A stretch of DNA of 64,000 bases, taken from positions 720,253-784,252 of the forward strand of contig JAEHOE010000047.1 of assembly GCA_016858145.1 (NCBI GenBank), written 5' to 3'. The number at the start of each line of letters is the position of its first letter. The stretch's first letter is position 1. The DNA comes from Edaphochlamys debaryana (taxonomy: Eukaryota > Chlorophyta > Chlorophyceae > Chlamydomonadales). Below the pieces are notes generated by a model. The model saw nothing but the letters and a program-made list of their open reading frames with translations, searched no databases and was not told the origin of the DNA. The position numbers were made by a program, and so were the translations under genes. Shown piece after piece: positions 43,901 to 55,900 of this stretch.

Positions 43901-46900
43901 ACCGGCGGCACATTCGGCGCAATGGCTAGGTGGCCACGGTCCTGTGTAAGACGAGGCTTATGCATGCATGCTCAAAGGGCATGAGTGGGAGTCGTGCCCG
44001 AGGCTGACATGTGCGACTGTCCCCTCCCCCCTGCCCCGGCCACCCGGCCCTCCCCCCCGCCCACTCCCCAGACGCCTCCTGCCCGCCGCTGGAGAGCCGC
44101 AACACGACCCTGGGGTTCGCCAAGCCGCCCCCCCTGGACCTGTCCCTCAGCATGGGCGGCGGAGCCTCCAGCGCCAACGGCATGGTGCCCATGCCCCCGC
44201 CGCTGCTGACCCCCAGCGGGGGGGCCACCACGCCTGGCAAGAAGCCCAGCGGCCTGTTCATCCGAGGTGGGGCGACGGCAGGAGCGGGAGGAAGGGTCGA
44301 GGACGGTGTCCGCGCACAGCCTCCGCTTTGAGCGGCTGCGGGGACGGGAGGAGGCGCGAGAGGAGCGGGGGCAGGGGTCGAGGGCAGGGGCGGCAAGGGG
44401 TGCGGCGGCAGGCCATGCGGAGCGGGTGTGGATGAGCGAACGTAGCATTAGGAAGCGTTGCAATCTCCGCAAGCCCTCCTCCTTGGTGCGTTAGCGGGGG
44501 CGCGCAGACGCAGCAGTCACATGGCTTTACCCAGCCTCGCCAAAGTCGCCTCCACCTGTCTCCGCCCGTCCCGCAGCCCGCATCCGCCAGGCGGGTGAGG
44601 CTCAGTCCACTGGGGGCACGCCGCCGGCCCCCACGACCCCCACACACGGCAGCGGCGGCGGCGGCGGCAGCAGCGGCCCCAACTCTGGCGGGGGCCCGGG
44701 CACCTCCTCCCCAGCCCTTGGGCCCGGGAGGCTGTCGCTGTTTGGCGGGGAGGAGTCGCGGGGCTTCGTGCCGGAGGGGGGTTCCCGCGGGTTCGTGCCG
44801 GAGGGCGGGTCACGTGGGTTCGTGCCGGAAGGCGGCTCCCGGGGCTTTGTCCCCGAGGGGAGCAGCGGCTCGTCCATGGTGAGTGGGGCCAGGGCCGATC
44901 AGGGTGGCGTCCGGAAAAGGAGAAATGCAGGCCCCGAACGGCATACGGAGGCTTGCGGGTTGTAAGCCGGACTTTGGGGTCTCGGGGGCAAAGGGATGTC
45001 AGGGGCCCGTTTGCCGCACGGCACCTGAGGCGCAATAGGGCGCAGCCGCACCGCACACAACCAACACCCGCCCGCCGCTCCCCCGCCTTCACCGCACCCT
45101 TCCCCCAGCCCCCCGCCCCGGGGAGCACGCAGGCCTTCCTCCCCTCCCTCCCCGACTCGCCCAGCATGCAGCGAGCCCGCGCCGCACAGCAGCCGCCCTG
45201 GGCAGACGGCGACGCCGCTGGCGGCGGCGGCGGCGGCAGTGGGCCCTGGCCCGGCGCCGCCGCCGTGCCCGGCCTGCTGCCCAAGCTGGCAGGCCGCAGC
45301 TTCCATCAGCACTCCTCCAGCGGGGCGGCCGTGCCGGGGTTGCGGGCGGACACGTCCCGCCTGTCCCTGCTCCGGGAGGAGGGGCTGGACGGCAGTCGGG
45401 GCGTTTCGGGAGCGAGGGGGTCGTACTCGCTCGACGGTCGGCCACGAGCCGGTCTTGACGGGGACCTTATGGGTGAAGAGGCGGGGTCGAGTTCTGGGAC
45501 GGGGCCTGGGGCGCCGTCCGGCGGACGGCTTAGTAAGCCCGGGGGGCCGTCCAGCGTTAGCCGCAAGAGCCTGGTGGCGGCGGCGGCGGGCACGGCGGAG
45601 CAGCGCCGCAGCAGCGGCGGCGGCGGCGTGCGGCGGGCGAGCCACGACGGCGTCAGCGGCAGCGGCGGCGCCGGCACGGCGGGCGTGGCGGCGGCGGGGG
45701 CTTCGACGGTGTCGGTGAATGGGATGCTCCATGCCACCACCGGGGGGGGCATCAAGCCGCCCCTCGTCAGGGCGTCGTCGGACGGTGAGCTTGTGCGGCT
45801 TGTGTATGGGCGTCGCTACCGCTGTTGGGGCTGGGCCGAGGCGGGCGACAGACGGGCTTTGCTCTCTGCTATAACTTCTTCTGCCGTGCGTTTTGGGTAC
45901 CGGTACTGGTGCAACCCCCCCGTCCACAATGCCGCTGCCCCCACGCCCGACAGCCGGTCGCGCCTTTGGCGGGCGGGCCTCCGAGCCGGTCATTGGCGCC
46001 TCCCCCGCTCGGCGCCCTCCGGAGCGGACCCCCAGCGGCCTGAGCCGGCAGGCGTTCGACGGCCCCGCCAGCTCCCAGCTGCCGGTGAGGCGCCAGGGAC
46101 CGTGCGGGGTGCTCCCATTGTGACCGGGCTGGGCGCTCCCAAACCCCGCACCCCTGAGCCCCTGACATCGGCCTTGCCATAACGGGCCAGCTTGAGGGCT
46201 GGTGTGATGCACCCGCCGTGCTGGAAGCGCTTTGCACAGCCATTGGCTCGGCAGCTGACGCTTGCCCGCTGTCCCGCCTTCACCCCGCGCCTCCCCTTTC
46301 AACCCACAGCGCGGCAGCAACCTCGCCAACGCCGCCACGGCCTCTGGGGCCGCCGTTAGCCCCGTCTACGCCTCCCCCAGCGCCAACCCGCGCGCCGTCA
46401 ACGTGCGGGCCGCCGCCGCTGCTGACGTGGCGGCGGCCTGCACGTCGCCTGTGGCCGCCAGCGGCAGTGGGCGGGGCGGCTCCGGCACGGGGTACCAGTA
46501 CACGGGGCCGGGGTCCAACATGGCCAGCCCTGTGGGGCCGCGGCCGCCCATGGGCGCCCCCATCAGCTCCCAGGTGGGGTGCCGGGGTGGTGCGTGGTGG
46601 GTGGATGGTGGGGTCCACTAGAGGATACGGTATCAAGGGCAGGGCAGGGGGATAAACGAGACGGGGCAGGAGAGTCTGCGCGCCCGCCGCCGCATCCGAG
46701 CCATGCTTGGCCTGCCTACCGTGCCCCACCTCCCTCCCCCTTCCCCGTCTCCACACAGGCCTTCAAGACCATGTCGGTGCTGCGCCAGGCGGCGGCCGTG
46801 CGTGTGTCGGGCAGCGGGGTGGACCCGGGGGCAGCCGCGGGGGGCGCCGCCTCGTCGGCCGGCTCCCCGGCGCAGCAGCAGCAGGTGGGGGCTGGGGCGG

Positions 46901-49900
46901 TGGGGGCCGTGGGAAGGGGGCAGGAAGTGCGCAGGCTGAGCAGGAACGGGATACGGCGGTGGGCTTCGGGGGCTGAGCATGCGAGAGCTTCGCCGCCGGT
47001 GCAGGGTCCTGCGGGGGAAGCGTGGGGCGGGTGGACCCACGGGGCAAGTGCGCCTGCCTGCGGTTCCGGTCGAGTTTGGCCTTCCCGCGCACCCATCTCC
47101 ACCCCCACCCCCACCCCCACCCCCACCCCCACCCCCTCAGGTGCTCATCGTGTCCCCCGAGGCCTCGGCCAAGATCGAGCAGCTCAAGGCGCAGCTGACG
47201 GCCCGCATAGAGGACCTGCACCGCTGCTCGCAGGTGGGGCGATGGGCGTGTGGCTCGCTGACCTCGCCTCCGGGGGGTCTGGGGGGGCGGTGCCTCGATA
47301 GCCGCTGCGGTCCTGCTGTCGCAAATTCGCGCGCCGCCCGTGATCGCCCCGTGCAATACCCGCCTCTCCCTCTGCACAGCTCATCTCGGTCTTCCTCAAC
47401 CGCTGCAACGCGGCATGGGCCGAGGCGCAGTCCTGGGGCCCGCCGCCCATGGTCAGCCAGCTGCAGGTGAGCAGCGCCCTGTGTGACCCCGGCTTCTCGC
47501 TACTAGTGGGTGAGCCCTCAGGGGGAACTCTTGACAGCAGGGACACGCGACTTACACAAGCCTCTTGATGCGCACCGCCGGAGCCGGAGCCGGAGGCTAC
47601 CCATATGGCCCCCCCAGTACCGTACCCTCTATCTTAGAGCCCTAGGAAACTCGTCGCCGGAGCCAGCCCTGGGGCCTTGGTCCTCAGCACCCTCGTCCTC
47701 CCCTCATCAGTCACCGCCTCCTGCATCCGTCCGTTCCGCCCCCCCTCCCCCCCTGCAGCTCTCGGCCTTTGCCCGCTCCGAGTCAGCCATGGTGTTCCGG
47801 AACGAGCTTGTGCGCATGCTGTGTACGGGAGGCCTTGCCGTACACCTCCGCGCCGCGGACGACTACCTGGAGCCGGGGCTGGCTCGCAGGTGCGTGCGTA
47901 CGGGCCCGCACCCTGTACGTCACTCGACGAGGCCCCTCATCCACGCCTGCACTCCTCCTCCTCCCCCTCTTCCTCCCCCTCTCGCCTCACACACTTCACG
48001 ACCCCGCTCACCCCCCGTCCCAACCTCTAAACTCCGCCCCTCCGCCGCCTTCCACAGCTGGGGCCAGTCCGTCGCCGCCGACCAGCCCGCCGGCTCGGGC
48101 CTGGTCTCCCCCGGCAGCATCGCCAACGCCACCATAGCCGCTATGACGGGGCCGGGGGGCGCCAACGCCTCGGCCCAGAGCCTCGTCCAGCAGGGCCTAG
48201 AGCGGCTGGGCTCGGGCCGCTGGCCCGGCACCGCCGGCGGCGGCTTTGGCGGCGGCACGTCATCGGGGTCTGTGAACGGCTCCGCCTTCAACGGTGCGGC
48301 GCCGCTGGCGGGCGGCTTCCTGCCCGGCCTCATGTACCGCAGTACGGCGCCCGACCTGTGGACGCACGACCCCTGGAAGATGCTCGACCAGCACCGGTGG
48401 GCGGGCTGGGACGTGGGAGGGGGTACGAACGTCCGTTTCGGTCGGGTCCAGTCCGGGCGCGCGTTTTGGAAGCGCTCAAGCGGGGTGTTGCCAGTGCGGC
48501 CTCCCCCGCCACCCCCTTTCCCCCGAGCCTTTCCCCCCGCCCCCTAACCCCTCACCCCTACCCTGCCACCCCCACCTACCCAGGCCCGGCATGACCTTCT
48601 CCGGCCCCCGCCTGGACGCCATCCCCCTGGGCTGCCGCGTGCTGGCGTCCCTGGTGCTGGCGGTGGAGGCGCTGGCGGGTGGGGCCGGGGGGGTAGGGGG
48701 GGGGACGGGAGCAAGGAGGGCCGCGGCCGGAGGACCGCGCCGGTGGCCAGGAGAGGGGGGGGACGGGAGCCAGAAGGAGCGGGGCATGCGGGGGGCTCCA
48801 ACGGGGCAGGGCGATGCCACTCATGCCAGAGGGGCATGGGGAGGTTTAGGCCTCCGTAGCCAGGCCCGACCCTCACGGCCTTCCCTTCCTTGGCGGGCCG
48901 CTCGCCCCCCAGGTGCCTCACCTGCCCCTCCCCTCCCCTTCCCTCCCGTCCCTCTCCTCCAGGCCGCGACGCCATCGCCCACCTGCCCCTGGTCCTGGCT
49001 GTGTCTGAGGACCAGCAGGACGAGGTGGTGAGGCAGCTGTGGGGCTTCAGGTTCTTCGGGTGAGGGGGCAGTGGAAGGAGGGCGGCTTTGGGGGTGGGGC
49101 GGGCCCGGGGCTGAGGGAAGAGGCTTGTGGCTAAGGGGGAGGCAGAGGGTCAGAGGGGGCAGGCCCGAGCGGGGTGGAAGACGGGCGCGGGGAAGGCCGG
49201 GTGGCGGGTATGGACGGCGCCTTCTCCCGACCCGTCCTCCTCGTACTCGAGCCGCCCCCTCCCCGCCCGCCCCGCAGCATCCCCCGGGATAACGTGGTGA
49301 TCGTGGTGCAGCCCTCGCACCCCGGCTACTGGTACGACCCCGCCCACCGCATGTGGAACCAGGTGGGCGCCGGCGGGCCGGCGGCGGGCTGCACGCGGCG
49401 TGCGGGACCGTCCGGGGTTCTATACGGGGCCGCCTCACACTGTCACGCAGTCACAAGGGGAGCCCATCATCCGAGATAGACCCCCACTGTCAACCCCTCA
49501 CCTGCCCCCACCCACCCACCCACCCACCCACCCACTCACTCCCCACCCACCCACTCCCCGCCCCCACCCCACCCCAGGGCGACGCCTCCCACTCGCTCCC
49601 GCTGGGCAGCGGCTACGGGCTCATGCAGCTGGCCTGGGGCGGCGAGGCCATGCGCGTGAACGAGGACGGCTGCCTGGCGCCGCTCAGCATCAGCGCCCTG
49701 GCCTGGATGGAGGCGCGGGGGGTCAAGTGAGGCGGGGTTGGGCCCGGGGTCTTGGGGGCAGATGGGGGTGATCTTTGACGAGTTAGAGGTTGGATAGCCC
49801 AGAAGGGGTGGAGAGCTTTGCGGCAGGGGAGCTTCTGTAGCGAGCGAGAGAGACGGGGCGTGGTTCAACGGAAACGCTGCAAGCGGTGGGCTCTTGACGC

Positions 49901-52900
49901 TCCTCCCCCCCGCTCTCCCGCCCCCCCTCTCCTCCCCGGCCGCCGCAGGTGGATGGTCAGCCGCCGCGCCCGCGACCTGTCCCTGCTCAGCAAGGACGGG
50001 GTGCTGGACATGACGTCCCTGGCCTACGGGCTGTACTACCACACGGACCGGTGGGGACCGGCGGGACTGGGGGCGAGGGTCACGGCAAGGAGCAGGGCGG
50101 GAGTGGGCCCTGAGGGCTGCGCCCAGGGCCCACCACAACCCCGTCAAACACGGGCCCCGAGGCGCCAACGACGGACCTACCGGTACCCCAAGTGTGAACC
50201 TCAACCTCGGCCTCCGTCGCTGCACCCCCTTCCCGCTCCCATCCTCCCCCAGGGCCCCCAACACCAACGTCATCATGGAGGCCCAGCCCGCCGCCAACCT
50301 GCTCCTGTCCCGAGCGCTGGACAGGTGGGTGGGGGGCTCAAAGGGGAAGGGAGAGGGAGGGGGCATGGGCGTGAGTCCAGACACGGCCGTGGGTTTGGGG
50401 CCAGCCAAGTAGGGTGGACCTTTGTCAGAGGAAGGGGCGGCTCTGCCGTCAGGACGCTCGAGCAGCTCTGACAGTGGGCCGTTGCTCCGGCCGCGCACTC
50501 ACGCCTGCCCGCTGGTCTCCGCTCTCGACCTTGCGCCCGCAGTATCGTGCTCGCTCGGCGGCCGGAGGGGGTAGACACGGAAACCTCCGCAGGGGCCGCC
50601 GTCGCCCTGCCCTCCCCCGGCAGCGGCGGCGGGGCCAGCAGCGGCAGCGGGCAGCAGCAGGTGCGGGCCTTGGAGGGGGGTTGCAGGGCAGGCATTTCGG
50701 GGGCTGGTCTGCCACTGGTCCGAACCCAGCACCAGATAGGGCCTGGGGGGTTGGGGGTTGGCAATACTCGAGGCTGGGGTTGCTGATCCACGTCGTCAAT
50801 GCCCCCCCGCCTCACTGGTCTGGCACTGGTCTCAAGCAATGTTTACGTCTCCCCAACAGCACCTCCCCGTTTTACCCTCCCCATGCCCCCCTCTCACCCT
50901 TCCAACCCCCACCATGCCCCCCTCCCACCCTCCCCCTACCCTCCCCCTACCATCCCATCCCCCCCCCCCCAGGTGGTGGAGCTGTCCCACAGCGACCTGG
51001 CCACCCCCGTCATGCGGGCCGTGCTGGCGGACTGCCAGGCCGCGGGCCGCGTGCTGGCGGGCGTGGGGCGCTACATGATGCACCTGGCCTCAATCAAGAG
51101 TGAGGGGGGGGGGGAGCGGGGGGAGATGGGGCCGGGCGGGGGGACAGGCTCGCACGGGTCGTGGGGCCGCCCTCGGCCAAGGGTGAGGAGCTGGGGGGCA
51201 GAGGGCCGGGTTGAGGTTGGGGCAGGGAGGAGGCGCAGCCGCGCGCGAGCCCGAAAGCGCCCTTGCTGCTGCCCGAAACCGCCAACCGTCTTGCCCCCAA
51301 CCACCAACCGCTAACTGCCAACCGTCAGGCATGCTGGCGGGCCGGCTGTCCGTCCTGCGCCCCAAGCTGGGCCTGGTGGACGACATGCTGCACCTGCGCC
51401 TGGAGGCGGCGGACGTGACCAGCGCCTCCACCGCCTCAACGCTGCTCATGCAGGTGGGCGGGGAGGGGGAGAGAGGGGGAGGGGAGGGAGGGAGGGGAGG
51501 GCAGGGGGAGGGGCAAGGGTCCCTGCAGGCCAGCGGAGTGGCGGCGAGGGAACGGGGGGGAGGATGGGGGCGAAGGGGGGGAAGGAGGGGGGGGATGCTG
51601 GAGCACGAGAGAGGGGCGGTGGCAACATGGGGTCAGGACAGGAGGTCACTTTGTCAAGTGTTTCACTATGGAAGAGGAAGCCAGCTCTTCTTCTTTGCCC
51701 CTCTGGCTTGCTGTCAGACCCTCCTGCCTCCCTCCACCACCCCCTCGCCTCCCACCCCAGGCCAAGCCCGACCTGCCCCAGTTGCTCGTCCACGATGACG
51801 TGGAGGCGCTGCTGCCCCTGCTGCAGGTGAGCGGAGGGGTTGCAAGCGCCTATTTGCGTTGGGGATCCAAGACCGCGACGGACTGTCCGGGCCCCCGACT
51901 CACCCTAGCCGCCCCCCTCAATCTCTGCCCCCGCCCCCTTGCCCCAACCCCCCTCGCCCCCCACCCCCACCCCTTACGCCCCCCACCCCAGGCCCAGGAC
52001 AACAACACGGCCTTCCGCCAGCTGGTGATGTCCTGCCGCGACGACGACATGCGGGCGGCCGCCGTGTCCACGCCCCCGCCCAACGGCGCAGCGGTGGAGC
52101 GCATGCGCCTGCACCCGCACTCGCAGCGCATCGTGGTGTTCGTGGTGTCCAACAACGTGAGGGGGGGTAGGGGGAGGGGGGGAGAGAGGGAGGGGGAGAG
52201 AGGGTGGGGGAGAGAGGGAGGGGGGAGGGGTTGTAAGTGGGGGAAGAAGGGGGGGAGTCACAGCAGTTACGTGGGAGTCGGCCTGCGGCGCTTGTGAGGG
52301 CCTCCGCTCTTTCCAGGCAACCAGGAATCCATCAATGATCGCATGCATCTTCACTTGACTCCCCCTCTCTTCCCTTGCCCCACACAGGTCTCTGCCGCTG
52401 CGGTGTCCATGGCCGCCTCCCTGGCCCGGCCGGGGCGGGACGTGGTGACCCTCGCCACGGTGGTGCCGGACGCAAAGCTCTTCAAGGTGGGCCCGTCGGG
52501 GCCCGGGGTTTGGGCCCGCCGTGGGCCTGGGCTCCTGTTACTCAGGACCGCCCTCAACGCTTCCAGCTGTCATGCCCAGGCATGGGAAGGTCCAATTGCC
52601 CCGAGCCCTACCCCCCTCCCTCCCCCCCTCCCTATACGCCTATACCGAGCTATGCAAACAGTACGAGTTTCGTTGGGTCCAGCACCTCGGCACGGTTGCG
52701 TCCATTCACCGGGACGGGCTTAACACTAGCTACGACGTGCGCCACTCCTTCCTCAGCCCCCACAACTCGTGCCCCCCTTCCGGCAGCGACCCTCTCACCT
52801 TCTCCCGCGGCGCCAGCGCGGCCAAAGCGCTTTTTTGGCTACCGTGACGCCCAGCGCCGCCTTGTGCAGCTCTTTCGACGCTTTGCCGCCGCCGTCGTTG

Positions 52901-55900
52901 CCGCCGCCACGGCCGCCGCCGCCCTGGCAACTGCCGCCCCAGCCCCCGTCGCCCCCGCCGCTAGCCCCGACCCTCGGCCCACCCTCCAGCCCGACCCGGT
53001 GCTTGGCTCGACGTGTACGCAATCAAAAACCTCCATCACATGTATTCGCACTTGGTTTTCTACCCCCCCGTCAGCATCGGCGTCACCCCCGCTTTTGCCG
53101 ACTGGTTCCTTGAAAACGCCGAACCCCGCATCGCCCACGCACACAAATCTCACGGAGCACCCAACTTCAACACTCGGCTGTGGCTCCCCTCCGGCCTCCG
53201 ACAGCTCGTCCCCGCCGGACTGCTCTCCCGTATGCTCCGCAGCCACCACGCCCAGCTCACCCTTTCCGATGGCCGTGCACTCGCCCCACCCATTCACTTC
53301 ATCAAGGACCGGCCCCTTAAGACCCTGCTCTGCTCCTACCCTCGCGTTGGAAAGTCTCTCACCGAACCTGACCTGCAACGGATCCTACATAGCCCGTGCG
53401 AGTGCGCCGCAGCCCCTGCGTCATGCGTTAAGCACCCTAGCGGCTGCGTGGCCACCACCTCCCCCTTCGACCTCTTCTCCCTCCACCTGCGACGCGACAT
53501 GGTCTTTCTTCTGGAACGCGGGAGCAAACTATCGGCCCCATCTGCCTCTACTCTCCGCGCGCGCCGTGCTTAGCGACGTCCAGGACGGACTTGACCGCTT
53601 CGTCCAATACCACGAGGACGTGGGGGGTTTCCACCTGGGTCTCTCGGTGCCTGGAGCAGCTTCGTGGCAGCCTACATTTACGATTTCGTTACGCACCACC
53701 CGCACCCCACGCACTTTACCTGGCCCATCATTGCCCGCGACGTCACCACCGCCTTTTTTGCTCTCACCCGCACCTACGTCATCACCCTCACCGACAAGAG
53801 CAGCTCCACGTTCCAGCTCGTTTGCAAAAAATTGTACGTGCAAGCATGCGTGGCGGATCTCCTTAACCACCTTAACTACTATCAACCGCACCCAGGACGA
53901 GCGCAACGCCGATTACCTAAGCCGCAACACCCAGATCGCCTCGCTCGGCTTCACCCTCGATCAAACCAAACCTGACGCTTACTACGCCGCTACCGTTAAG
54001 GCCCACAAAGAGGGCTGGCGCTTCCTCGCCTGCCAGCCCGACGCGCCTCCCACCCCCTTGGCCCACGCCCTCACTGCCATCTTCCAGCTCATCACCGACG
54101 CGTTCTGCCGGCTGTGGAGGGAGCGCCTCCCCGACTTCCCCGTCTGGATCTGCGAAAACTCAGCCGAAGTTACAGGCATGCTCCGCTCCTTCAACGCGCA
54201 GCAATTCCCCGTTGCCCACCCCGACGCCGCTAGTGACCCCGCCGGAGCGGGATCATCCAACCGACCCGCCCCCGGCACGCCACACCCCGAATTCGTACAC
54301 GCTCAGGCCCGCGACTTTACCCGCCTCTACACCAACCTCCCCCTCGCTTTGCTCCTTAGCACCCTTACCACACTCGTCCGCCGGTGCTTCGAGTACGTCA
54401 ACCGCACCTACATTGTCCTCCGTGAGAACAAGCCCCGCCCCGACGCCGAGTGCCAGCTGCCCACGTGGACCGCCGACTGGGGTGACGTGGGGCCCATCCC
54501 CCGGGTGCGAGTTGGGCCCGACCGAAACAACCGAAACGCCATCATTCATATCATTACCCTTGACGGTTTTATTACTATGCTCACCACCATTCTCTACGCC
54601 ACCTACGTGCGCTTCGGGCCCCGCCTCGTCTTCAGGTATGTGGCATCCCCATGGGCACCTCCCCAGCTGCATACATTGCCAACCTATTCCTGGGATTCCA
54701 CGAATACGAGTTTCTGTGGCAGTACTACAAGTCAACCACCTCAGCTCCCGCCAAAGCCATCCTCTTCGCCTTCCGCTTCACCAAAAGGTTCCTCGATGAC
54801 CTCCTGGCTCTGCGCAATCGGCACCTCGCAGCCCTGCTCTCGCAACGTGCTGATGGGTCCCCTGGGCCCGAGGGCCTTACACCCCTCTACCCCAGCGAGC
54901 TTGAGGTCCCCCTCCTGTCTCACCCGCACCTCCCCGAAGGGCACGTGCCCTTCCTTGACCTCCTCCTAGTGCACTCGGTACGGAACGGCTGCAGCTGGTA
55001 CGACACGCGCCTGTACGACAAACGGGTACAGCCAGCCTTCACCAACGTGCGCCTCACTCGTTTCGTCCACCACACCTCGTCCGTGAACGAAGCCGCCAAA
55101 CGCAATATCTTTACCAGCCAATTCGTACGCCTGGCCCGGGGGATTTCAGACGTACATAACTTTATCACTGAGGTTGCGCAGGTGATGCTCGCCCTCATTC
55201 GACAGGGTTATCGTCGACAGTGGCTGGAGCGCCGGCTCGACGCGCAGCTCTTCCGCCGGCCGCACCTGTACTACATGCAGCGCCGGGCTGGGGTGCAGAT
55301 CTTCCTCACGGTCCGGGCGCACCTCCACACCCTCCTCACTTCCGCACGCACCCCCCAAAACTGATGCGGCCTGCAAATGGCCAGCGGGGATCAGCCCCCT
55401 GGTCGTGGGTGCGCTGTCCGTGAACCCATTGGGTCCGGCGCCCCACACCCCAACGTAGGACTCCTCCCCACCGCGGGAGCACACCGCCGTACGTTTTTTC
55501 CCCGGGATTCTTTTGCTCCACGCGCCTTTGCGTGTTTCCATTCTTTAGCTACCCCACTTATTTAGCTTCTCCCTGCGTACTGCGCGACCGCCGTGCCCTC
55601 TCCTCCGTGGTTGGTTTCTTCGGTATGCCCAGGTGAGTCCGGGACGAGGCGGGTCTCGTTTCGGGGGATAATGTTATGTGCCTTTCGGGTGGTGGTGTGC
55701 CCATGCCCAAAGCACCCCAGCGACCTGCCGGTCTGTTACCTGCGACTATATAGTGCTTCGGGATAGCGTTCAGCCGCCGCTGCCTACGCCACTTTCAGCT
55801 CCAGCCTCAGCGCACGCCTCTTCCACGGACACCCGAACCTATCATGGACACTGTGGCGGTATGTACCTTCTCCGGCAATCCCACTAACGATTCGATGCTC

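Noticed and set aside
47101..47140. CCCCCA microsatellite
   Set aside because: It is the pyrimidine-rich tract of an intron acceptor in the large gene, not an independent element.
52375..54969. Continuous 864-codon open frame across an exon and the retroelement
   Set aside because: Its first part reads the exon in the wrong frame, and much of the rest reads the reverse transcriptase out of frame. Real similarity jumps between frames.
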